From Reticulitermes lucifugus (taxonomy: Eukaryota > Arthropoda > Insecta > Blattodea > Rhinotermitidae), in NCBI GenBank assembly GCA_026260175.1, contig JAKCWW010003280.1, positions 6,648 to 38,832 of the forward strand: 32,185 bases of DNA, read 5' to 3'. Within the stretch, counting starts at the first letter, position 1, and each line of letters opens with the position of its first letter. The notes under the pieces are model-generated. The model did not search any database and had not been told where the DNA came from. It saw only the letters and a list, made by a program, of their open reading frames with translations. Both the position numbers and the translations under genes were made by a program. Below are positions 1 to 8,100 of the stretch, piece by piece.

Positions 1-110
1 AACAGCGCTCCCTTCCACCTCTCGTACCTATTACCGCCCACCTCGGTAATCCCACCGCCCCCCCAGGGGGCGGTACCGCCCACTTTGGGAACCATTGACC
101 TATACCATCG
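1..110. repeat. GC-rich palindromic repeat fragment at window edge
   Basis: The segment contains ccgcccccccagggggcgg as an inverted repeat, flanked by further ccgccc runs and followed by tttgggaaccattgacc. The other strand (ggttcccaaagtgggcggta) looks like the terminal part of a DNA-transposon-type repeat. The family is not certain, and the left end is cut by the window. Confidence 0.35.
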
Positions 111-687
111 TCAGAATCGTATACAGTTGTATCATAATCCTGTGTGTTTATGCGTCTGTGCTACACCTTGAAGGCAGCGTTGCCACTGCTGGAGAATAGG
201 GACTACTGCTGAATTAGTAAAGCCGGGACGTTGTTACTTGGAACGTCTTGTGAATTTATGGCATTTCATTGGCCCGAGTTAATCCGGCACATGCATTTAA
301 GCAACCAGTCTGCAGTGCTAGCGTGCTAGGAACCTGACCACTGACGTCACTTGTGCCAACACGCGTGCATTCCTATATCAGCATCGCTTTAACATTGTTT
401 TCTGTTCCAGCAGTTGAGTGCACATCGTAGTTTTAAGGCTTTAAAAAGCATGCATATGAACTCTTTCTTTTTCAGCAAAGGCTAGCGGTATGTCGTATAT
501 ATACAGAACGTAGCGGGGGTGAACGTGGCGCTGCAACGTGAATGATAATGAGACGTGTAATTCACTGGTGTGATTTGGTATATGTAGTCGGGATGACCAT
601 TTCTGGAAAATTTAATGGAAAATGTAGCTGAAATTTGGACTGCAAGTACCGTGTGAAGCAGATCGCTATTGCTTATGCAGTATAGTT
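111..687 (+). other. Intron sequence around the candidate microexon
   Basis: Apart from the candidate microexon at 476-487 I see no coding sequence. A second good-looking acceptor (aacattgttttctgttccag, ending about 411) has no plausible exon behind it. The CK1-gamma N-lobe motifs (glycine loop, VAIK, LHLEYRFY) are absent in all frames, so the preceding constitutive exon is outside the window. Confidence 0.6.
476..487 (+). CDS. gish: Candidate 12-nt microexon of CK1-gamma (adds four residues)
   Basis: A strong acceptor (actctttctttttcag, ending at 475) is followed after 12 bases by a usable donor (gcg|gtatgt at 488). Both alternative exons 4a and 4b start with AA and need one base from the exon before. 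The microexon ends in G, giving GAA, so it reads x-Lys-Ala-Ser-Glu joined to Gly-Ile-Pro. From memory, fly gish has four extra residues (Asn-Ala-Pro-Asp) at exactly this place, between KLLG-x-H-A and GIP, while vertebrate CK1-gamma lacks them. The length is a multiple of three, so inclusion is optional for frame. A GCATG, the core of the Rbfox site, lies just upstream (about 449-453). The exon is too short to prove by coding content; it could be a chance acceptor/donor pair. Confidence 0.5.
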
Positions 688-852
688 CAGGGGTGCACAG
701 ATTTTCCAAACATATAGAAACCACCTAAGAATTCTAGGCGCCACAAGGGTGATATGAAGCAAGTTCCATACTGAGGGTGCACAAATATTAGGCGCCGCCG
801 TACAACATTTAGTAGCCATGGTGACCTGGCGGCCGGTATTTGTGCACCCCTG
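688..852. mobile_element. hAT-like MITE with CAGGGGTGCACA termini
   Basis: CAGGGGTGCACA (688-699) is matched by its inverted complement TGTGCACCCCTG (841-852). CAGGGG-type ends are typical of hAT elements. The flanking 8-mers (gtatagtt and atatggtc) agree at five of eight positions, compatible with an old target duplication. A second near-copy of the terminus (gagggtgcacaaata, about 774) together with a repeated taggcgcc suggests a nested or partly duplicated copy. No transposase fits in 165 bases. Confidence 0.5.
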
Positions 853-1950
853 ATATGGTCTTAATTATTGCGAACTATAAAGCGGTTGTGAACTCTCTTG
901 TCCATTTGCCGTATTTAGGACACTCAAGTCCAAGTTCTGAGACGGCGAAACTTTTCGACCTCGCGCGCCAAAAGATATATATACTAAAGTCGTTAGTGTA
1001 TATATGTGTCATAAATTTCAGCTAACTTTGCTCTAATACAGATAACAGACACCGCCTTTTGCTGGAGGGGGGATTGTTTTCCCGCTCAGTGTGCCAGTCG
1101 AAATCTCCCCCCCCCGTGCCACCTCAATCCGTTTCGATCCAGCAGTCAAGAATAAGTAGGGCTAAGTTTATAGGGAGTGACAAGACAAACGCGAAGATGG
1201 TCCGAACAGAACATTTCATTTCTACATTTTTGTCTTCCGCTTCTGAAGACTGGGCATTTGTTTGCCAGAAATGAACACAGACGCATACGTGCAGTCGATT
1301 CCAACACCCAAGTGTTGCGATGTGGCGACAGATGTGCTTTTGGTTGGTTTGGTGGCTGGGCACGTATGTCGCCTCCTTTTCTGCCTAGAAATGTCTCACG
1401 TCAGGGCGTGACTTGCGTTGTGCCCAGAAGATGGTGACAGTGTGTTCTCCGAAATGTTCTTTCCCACGGCGTCGTAACACGAATCTTTACTGCCCCGTGA
1501 AAACCACAAATGTCAGACTTAACGCCCATATCCGCAGAACCGTGTTTTCAGCGTCTGAAAGAGAAGTGACGCGGATGTGTTCGATTTTCGCCATCCCTTT
1601 TCAAGGCTGGTCGAATGTTTTGGATGTTTTTTTAAGTTTTGGGGAATCCTTCATGTCTTATAATACAGCTGACGTCAACACTAGGTCTGGAGGTCTGGCA
1701 CGCTGTATGTAGCGATTGTAGTGAAGCACCGAAGAGGCGTGTGTTTAAAATATTGTACGGTATGTAACTTTGAAATATAACCTAGTCATAAAAGCAGCAC
1801 AGTGTGATGGCAGAGTTCTGTTTTGTGCCGGATGTTACAGTCTGAAGCTACATTTTCCTGTTTGAAAATGCAACAGGCATGTGCGTGTGTGGTCATCCTG
1901 TACTTTGTGGAAGAGAGTTAGTTTTGTGTGTGTATGTATGTTAATTCTAG
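853..1950 (+). other. Intron upstream of exon 4a; no gene seen
   Basis: The stretch is CpG-rich with several short ORFs in both strands, none resembling a protein I recognise and none flanked by fitting splice sites. It ends in a GU-rich stretch (1921-1940) immediately before the exon 4a acceptor. No promoter element can be supported. Confidence 0.5.
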
Positions 1951-2102
1951 AAGGGATTCCCCGCGTGTATCACTTCGGTACCTGTGGAGGGCGTTACAGT
2001 GCCCTGGTCATGGAGCTCCTCGGCCCGAGTCTAGAAGATCTATTCGTTCTGTGTACTCGCAGATTTACCCTGAAAACTGTTATCATGATTGCCATTCAGC
2101 TA
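1951..2102 (+). CDS. gish: CK1-gamma alternative exon 4a (beta4-beta5, hinge, helix D-E; fly-like)
   Basis: The exon is 152 bases: two bases (AA) complete a Glu codon, then 50 codons from GIPRVYHFG to MIAIQL end in phase 0. The acceptor is ttaattctag and the donor is cta|gtaagt. It covers beta4, the beta4-beta5 loop, beta5 with the Met gatekeeper, the hinge ([11 protein letters not shown]) and the start of helix E. The loop reads GTCGGRYS, one residue longer than in exon 4b; as I recall, it matches the GTCGGRY form of Drosophila gish. The acceptor lacks a classical pyrimidine tract and is preceded by a GU-rich run (about 1921-1940). It shares 38 of 49 aligned residues with exon 4b, and third positions have diverged heavily, so the duplication is old. 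There is no stop, frameshift or loss of kinase signature. Confidence 0.93.
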
Positions 2103-2280
2103 GTAAGTGACATCGTTTGTGTGCCTGGTGGTCGTGCAGTCTGTCCTGGTACCAGTCATGGGACTTACTAAAAGATCCTGTGGTGGAGAATTTTGTTTTC
2201 TTTTTTTATTTGAATGCATGTGCCAAAATGGGGTTTTCTTTAAAAATAAAGTAATACAATGTACAAATAAACAGTCTTTA

Positions 2281-2319
2281 TCAGGTACGGGCATAAAGAA
2301 ACTTATGCCTGTGCCTGAT
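2281..2319 (+). repeat. Hairpin upstream of hammerhead-like core
   Basis: TCAGG (2281-2285) pairs with CCTGA (2314-2318), and the inner arms GGGCATAA and TTATGCCT flank a loop AGAAAC. The palindrome directly precedes, and overlaps, the hammerhead-like motif. It probably belongs to the same repeat unit. Confidence 0.5.
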
Positions 2320-2353
2320 GATGGCTTTTTCAAAAAGCCGAAACACGTAGCAC
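2311..2353 (+). ncRNA. Hammerhead-ribozyme-like motif (intronic repeat)
   Basis: The order of parts fits a type I hammerhead: GTGC (stem I), CTGATGA (2315-2321), a stem II hairpin GGCTTT-ttcaa-AAAGCC, GAA (2340-2342), a minimal stem III AC-ac-GT, A as the cleavage-site base (2349), and GCAC (2350-2353) closing stem I with four perfect pairs. A two-pair stem III with a two-base loop is known from newt satellite hammerheads, and hammerheads also occur in Penelope-like retroelements. An unpaired T (2322) between CTGATGA and stem II departs from the consensus and could weaken or abolish activity. It lies 208 bases downstream of exon 4a, on the transcribed strand. Confidence 0.4.
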
Positions 2354-2692
2354 GTTTTGGACAATAAAAAATGCCTGAAAATATGGTTGTAATTGACGAC
2401 ATGTTTGTGGAGTCGTGCATAACAACGGGGTGTCTCATCGTAAGACTATAAAATAATGCAAGTTTTATAATACATTTTTTTAAGGCTCGTAGGGGTCACA
2501 GTTGGGACTCATCATGACACAGTTCGCACATTGCGCGGTGATGACGATCCACAGTCACTGTTAAGGGTTTTATGGAACACAGCGTCTTTAAAGTTCCTGT
2601 AATTAGAACCCATTTGGTCGATGACTGTTGGTTCGTTTAGGCAGTGAAGCAAACGTAAAATTACCGGGATTTGCTGGGTCGGGGTTGCCATA

Positions 2693-2782
2693 CTGGCTCT
2701 GGGGCCCACCCAGCTTCCTATACGTTGGCTAGACAACGGAGGTAAAGCTGCCGGAGCGTGAAGCTGGCCACTCACCATCTAA
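2693..2782 (+). repeat. SINE body fragment
   Basis: The fragment shares ggctctggggcccaccca, gc-ttccta and the following gtgaagc...ccactcac segment with the better copy at 9615-9775 and, inverted, with 21395-21672. No tRNA-like head is present here. Confidence 0.55.
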
Positions 2783-3445
2783 TGGAAAAACTTTACGTTT
2801 TTGTGAACACTGCATATGTATTTTCCTTTTGGCACATGTGTAATGCTGTTGCTTTTATTGAATGAACAGTTTTGTCAGGGGATGCTGCATGGCGCTACAG
2901 GTGTAGTGTACGTTCAGTTTTAATGCATATTTGTCCTGTGTTGTGAGTCTTGTGATAAGAGCGGCGAGAGTGGCAGACGCAGGGGGCGGGGGTGGCGTGT
3001 GCCTTGATGAATGCGAGGGAAGGGGAATAGAAGGCACAACCCACAACCCCCCATTCCTCTTATTCTCCTTTCTTTCTTCCTTTGCTTTTTTTTTAATATA
3101 AATTTAACGCTCAAAAACGATTCATCGCTTTTGGACACACCCGTTAGAGAACGCTTTAACGTTGGAATTGTAGCTCATTGAGTCAGTTTTGTGAAAATGA
3201 CAATTCCGAAATTAACTGTCACAGTCTATTACAAACGGCGTGGTAATGAGAATTGTTTCTGTGTTGAAGTTAGCCTCTAACCAGATCGTTTTTCACTACT
3301 GCATAGTTTGTATTGTAGGGCCTGTACCGAATCAAATTGTGGTTTTCATTTTAAGATGGACGCAGCTGTAATAATAATCTGTAGCTGTTACCCTTAAAAT
3401 TGCCGCCCTTTTCAAGACAGATGAGCATTGCAGTTATTTTATTTT

Positions 3446-3595
3446 GTATAGTTCAGTGGGCACAGGGGGTCTTTCCCCGGGGGTAATGCGCGGGGGCGTG
3501 AAGTTAATCACTCAACGGCCATCTAGTGCCGAATGAGTGGCACTATACCTCTCCGCCCCCTATGTGCCTTCATGGCGTGAACAGGAAAAACTTCA
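3446..3595 (+). repeat. SINE 3' body fragment
   Basis: The fragment contains gaagttaatcactcaacgg, ccatctagtgccgaatgag and tgccttcatggcgtgaaca, matching the 3' half of the SINE copy at 9615-9775 (ccactcacggttatctagtgcc, then tgtgcttcatggtgtgg). It is diverged, and only the distal half of the SINE is present. Confidence 0.5.
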
Positions 3596-4275
3596 GCTTT
3601 ACCTTTTGTGTATAGTATACTTTGTGCACACGTGGCGTTTGTGATTTATAGAGCCTGTTTGGAATTGTGCTTTGCGGTTTTGAAGTTTTGCTGAATTCTA
3701 TGAAACTATACATAATAGTGTATGTTCTATAGCACGCACAGTTTTTACACATTGACGTCCATAGCTGATAGAAGGCAGAGCCACACAACTTTCCACGATT
3801 GCCTACCGTAAGCAGTTTGCCATAAAAGCTCTGATTCCACCCTTCCCACCCAGAAATTGGGGTCAGTTTCCATACGCAAATGGTATTTTCTTGGAACTGA
3901 ATTAAATACTACCTTCATGTGGGAGTGTGGTGACGTCATTTGTTACCAAGTCACTAGGGGCGATTTTGGGGGGATATTTTTTATTGGCGTTTTGTATGCT
4001 GCTTTAGACCCCCCCCCGGCCTGCTCTCGTCGCTCCAAGTCCCCCCACCCCACTTATGCTTCTCTTGCACCAGAATAAGCGTTGAACTCTGCCCTGTCTC
4101 TCCACTTCGGCGTTTTGCTGAGCTGCTCTTGCACGTCGCAACACGAGGAAATGTGGTTTGTTGAGCGAGCGCCTTCTCATGCATTGTGTTCTGTCTTTTT
4201 CGCTTCCATTATACCAAACTATCCTTCCAACCCCATCTTTATGTCCTTTTATACACATCTTTTATCATCATCTAG

Positions 4276-4424
4276 AAGGTATACCTGAAGTTTTCTACTT
4301 CGGACCATGCGGGAAATACAACGCTTTAGTAATGGAGTTGTTAGGACCCAGTCTGGAAGATTTGTTCGACCTTTGTGGACGAAGGTTTTCCCTCAAGACG
4401 GTCTTAATGGTCGCCATTCAACTA
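4276..4424 (+). CDS. gish: CK1-gamma alternative exon 4b (same kinase segment; vertebrate-like)
   Basis: The exon is 149 bases: AA completes a Glu codon, then 49 codons from GIPEVFYFG to MVAIQL end in phase 0. The acceptor is atcatcatctag after a pyrimidine-rich stretch, and the donor is cta|gtaagt. The loop reads GPCGKYN, as in vertebrate CK1-gamma, and is followed by the same [15 protein letters not shown] block as exon 4a. It differs from 4a mainly in the beta4-beta5 loop and in the residues after LEDLF (DLCGRR against VLCTRR). Phases are identical to 4a, so either exon can join to the exon at 10266. A strongly foldable segment lies 132 bases downstream (4557-4637). Substitutions are conservative and the reading frame is intact, so this is a working alternative exon and not a decayed duplicate. 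Confidence 0.93.
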
Positions 4425-4556
4425 GTAAGTATGTTTGGTCCAAGAGTTATAAGAACAACTTACAGAGGCTTCCTGTTTGTTTTTGTTCCTTTATTTCGCT
4501 TCTCTTTAGTTTTTTTGATACATTTCCATACGTAGAATGCAAATAGAAATGATACC

Positions 4557-4637
4557 CCGGAGTGGTAAGACCTTAACCGGCAGCTTCACCGTCGGATCCA
4601 GCGTGTAGCTGCTTGGTGTGGGTCCTCGCCACTCCGG
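4557..4637 (+). promoter_or_regulatory. Nested three-stem foldable segment downstream of exon 4b
   Basis: CCGGAGTGG (4557-4565) pairs with CCACTCCGG (4629-4637), GACC (4569-4572) with GGTC (4621-4624), and GCAGCT (4580-4585) with AGCTGC (4607-4612), all correctly nested within 81 bases. It lies 132 bases beyond the exon 4b donor. It could be a structural RNA, a splicing-control structure for the alternative exons, or a repeat remnant. No tRNA or snRNA signature was recognised. Confidence 0.4.
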
Positions 4638-5460
4638 CCCACTCTGTTCCATTTCCTTTTCTTTCGTAGGGAAGAAGCAACTTGTTCCTTGATAGTTCGT
4701 ACATTCCAGAACCCTGATACTAATTACATTTGTCCATCGCCTTCTTTCCTATGCGTTTTCAGTGAACCTACGCGCCCAAGTCCACGTAACGCTTTCGTAT
4801 AATGTGGCTGAGCTTGAATTATCAGCACCATGACAGCAATCGTAACGCACACAAATAACAAACACGACATCCAATTTTAAAGTAAGAGTGTCGGTTGATG
4901 AAGTTAACTTATCGGTACCTGAAAGGAAAAGGCAATTTGGGCGAGAGAGGCGTGGGTAGGGTGATAATATTAAAACAGATCTTCACTAATTAGAGTATGA
5001 CGACTGGACTGAATCCTTTTGTCCGTCTGCAAGTTTCAGGGCATAAACTCCGTGACAGATGTTCACTAAATGTTGAGTCATTTTGATCTATGTTTTGTTA
5101 TTTTAAGTACTGCAGTTCGTATTGGACCTTGTGAATTGTTACAGTAGGAATAGTTATCAGTATGGAAAACAATATAGGTTGTTTTTGAAGCATCGTAGCT
5201 GGTAATTCGCTGAGAATTGTTCTAAATCTTGCAAGCAAACGTTCTCCAGCGCAGTTGGTCATCATGTAACTTATTTAAGTTCATTTAGGAAAAGCAATCA
5301 AGTGAACGAGACCAGTAATTAATTAAGATAAATATTAGATAGTAACAACATAAAAACAATTTTGCATAACAATGGCAGACCTTAAAGTATTAATAGTGAT
5401 TATAATAATGTGACATTTCAGTTTGTATTCTGTACCTCCTTTCCAAACTCTGTTCTTTCC

Positions 5461-5696
5461 AAGATTTGAGGTTCTTACAGAGGTGATGCTGAATAGTCGA
5501 GTATTCTGAGGTGCCCTCCGTGTCGACTGGTGAAAAGTTAACCGGCGTTTCGGAGGAGCGTAGTGCCTTCTGGGTGACCCTGAACGTGAAAGTACTACGC
5601 TCTCCGAAACGTCAGTAACTGTTTGCCAGTGTACACAGCGTAACAAAGCTAAAGGTTTGAATCTTCAACGTCACCTCTGTAAGAACCTTAAATCTC
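5461..5696. repeat. Inverted pair of repeat 3' ends
   Basis: The left arm begins agatttgaggttcttacaga and contains cgtttcggaggagcgtagt. The right arm contains actacgctctccgaaacgtc and ends ctctgtaagaaccttaaatc. The arms are diverged inverted copies around a short spacer (about 5569-5590). The same end sequence (ccagaagacag...caaatctcac, inverted) recurs in the repeat at 22230-22690, so these are two head-to-head 3' ends of one interspersed family. As RNA the segment would fold into a long imperfect hairpin. Confidence 0.6.
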
Positions 5697-5706
5697 CCAA
5701 GCTACA

Positions 5707-5708
5707 GG
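5707..5708 (+). promoter_or_regulatory. Possible recursive (ratchet) splice site
   Basis: The sequence ctacag|gtaagt juxtaposes a 3' and a perfect 5' splice site with no exon between, as in recursive splicing of long introns. The upstream pyrimidine tract is only moderate, and the intron (5.8-8.2 kb) is short for known cases. Confidence 0.2.
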
Positions 5709-6485
5709 TAAGTCCGCTCTTTCGTTGCTTGCACAGTTTTGTAGACAAATTAGTGTCGTCGTTCTGTTCAGCGTTTGTTGATTACCACGGAAATAGATAT
5801 CGGATTCTGAAATTAGATTTCTCTTTACTGCTCACCGCTGCTGAATTAAGGACAATCCTAATCGCCTATCTTAAATATTTTAAACTCTAGATTGAAGATT
5901 GTTCAGTAAAGGAAAGGATTCTCGAATTGCAAAAATAAACTCATTAAAAAAGCCCTTAGCTCTTTAGGTCTGATAGAGAACCGATCAAGTTGGCTGATTT
6001 GACACGTGACACTGGACACTTTGTCTTGGAATGTTGTTCGTTTGTAATCTGGCCTGGGACAGACAGATTGACGTCCTTGGGGTCTCTCCTGCCTCGATGT
6101 AGGTCATGCCCACTTCCTCCTTCCCAGTACTTTCCACTTCCCCGACCGTTATCGCCTTCTGTTATTATTCGTCTGTAAATAAAATTTGCAGTTAGCCTTA
6201 ACCCCTTGGAGACTGAATTTAGCCTGCCTCATGTTTAAAAGGTTTATTTCGCACCGCGCAGTAAAGACACGCCTTTTCCATTACAAAAACCAGTCAGTTT
6301 TAATTCTATGCAGGGAAGTAATTTCACACTGTTGTGGGAATCATATGAATACACATGTATACATTCTGTAGGCAGAACGTAGGGTTTTTAGATGCCGAAC
6401 GCGGTGGTACCTATAGTAATCACTGAGCCTGAAAGTGGCAAATAACCTACTGTCCATCATTTGAGGCGTGGCTATGCAATGTAAC

Positions 6486-6682
6486 CAGTGGCGTAGATAA
6501 CCAGTCGGGTTTGGAGGGGGGCCTATAATTAATGAAGTTACTCCCAGATCTCTCAGAATACTGCCTTCTGTCAGAGGAACGGAATGTAGTGCGAAAGAAC
6601 CGCCAACAAATTGTAGTATTTTGTACGTTTGTGGGGGGGGCACTCGCGCCACAGGGTCTGCGGGGCCTTGTCTACACCACTG
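6486..6682. mobile_element. Small nonautonomous DNA element with CAGTGGCGTAG ends
   Basis: CAGTGGCGTAG (6486-6496) is matched by the inverted terminus CTACACCACTG (6672-6682), with one mismatch in 11. CAGTGGCG ends are common in hAT-type elements. The flanking sequences share only AATG, so the target duplication is weak or decayed. No transposase is encoded. Confidence 0.4.
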
Positions 6683-7754
6683 AATGATTTTTTTGTAAGC
6701 TTTATCGTCGTCCTTATGTCGTGATGTGGTATGAAGACACTTTAGATTCACTTCGGCGCCCCGCCCTTTATGATCCAGTAGCACGCAAAGAAGAAGCGAG
6801 TGGGGTTTGCGTCACTCCCTTGGTCGCGCAGCGTCCACCGAGTTCATACTAGTTGGTTTGGCAGCTTGTTTCAACCCAAACTCTGTTAGAATTTCCACAC
6901 TCTTGTTCTTGAATCGTGTGAAGATCCATCACACGCCCACGCGAAGTCTATGCTAATTCAAAGACATGTACATCAAAACAGCTGTGCCCTCTGTTTTGGT
7001 TATGATTATTACTCACGTAACTTTGACCCCATACACGTAGACCCAAGACTTTCAGATGTCTGGGTCACGGATTGTAAGCGGAGGCATTTAGTCCGCTTAT
7101 GGCGAAGATTGATGTATTCAGGATCCTTTGCGGTACTAAGGTCGCTGGTATTCCGTGATGAGGTTTTGTCTGTACTATCCGAGGGCTGAGTAATTACACT
7201 GGTAACAATATAATGTTATGTACCAGTAGTAGCTGTGGTTGAGCCTCTCAGTAAGCTTGTTCTTTCATCGTATTAACATGTTACCTACGTACATACAAAA
7301 AGAACATTATACTGGATGGTGTCGTTAAAACCTTATGTTGCGTAACGTTCATTTCATTTCTTTGTATTTACATGACCTGACACCCACAAGAACCTCTAGT
7401 TATTTCGGGCGTAGAGTGCCATTACGACGACTGAAACTGCGTGTACGTAAGTCCGTCTCGTTCCTTAATTAAATACGATGTATATCTCATTCCTTATTTA
7501 CTGCTGGTTTTTTTACGTATCAGTCCGTTTGTCCTACACTTTAAAGAAGTATATCCTGTTACCTAGTCTGTGAGTAAATTCTCCTTGAAGACATTTTTTC
7601 ACATCACAGTAGTATTCTGCAGGTGTTATTCGTAGTCTCACGGCATCCGAAAGTAATATGCCTTCCATCACTTTACAAGTCCCAGAAAATTTATTAGAAA
7701 TCGTTATCTTTTTTGGCGTTCTTTACGAAGTAGTAATCTATTCAGGGGTTTGGA

Positions 7755-8100
7755 CAAAGTAAAACAAGAACATCCGTCTGTCCATCCGTGACCTCGTACC
7801 AGCGACTGAACCGGTAGTCGAATTTTCATGGAATTCGGGTGTGTTCTTTACAAAATTTTGTCGGTCAAGCGTGAGTTTCGTGAAAATAGGCTCAGTGACA
7901 GCCAGGCATAAATGAATTTCGACCGGTCCTCTTCATATTGTTTGACCAGTTTGGGCGAAATACAATATAGAAGATCTGTATATCTTTAAATATAATTTTC
8001 TTTTTTAAAGGGTCAAACTCCTTTTATAGGCACCCTCCTCATTCTTATCCCTAGAGACAGACAGACGAACCAACAAACATACCTGAAGGTTAAAAATTTC
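7755..8100. repeat. Probable interspersed repeat remnant
   Basis: The stretch is framed by ccgtctgtccatccgtgacc on the left and gagacagacagacgaaccaa on the right, a style I associate with abundant arthropod repeats. No ORF is recognisable. This is a similarity impression only. Confidence 0.25.

Larger units (their letters stand above)
2103..4275 (+). other. Intron between alternative exons 4a and 4b
   Basis: This 2.2 kb of intron is long enough that steric blocking of 4a-4b splicing is unlikely. It holds a hammerhead-like motif (2311-2353), two SINE body fragments (2693-2782 and 3446-3595) and pyrimidine-rich sequence before 4b. No further exon copy resembling GIPxV...[11 protein letters not shown] is present. 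Confidence 0.7.

Noticed and set aside
391..440. Second exon after a good acceptor ending near 411
   Set aside because: No donor at a useful distance and no kinase-like peptide follows in any frame.
4158..4535. A 125-residue stand-alone protein containing the [11 protein letters not shown] motif
   Set aside because: Only 4276-4424 is kinase sequence; the rest is intron read through both splice sites.
6341..6784. 147-codon minus-strand ORF, the longest in the window
   Set aside because: It runs across a small DNA element and low-complexity sequence, has no recognisable motif or splice context, and is proline-rich from repeat sequence.
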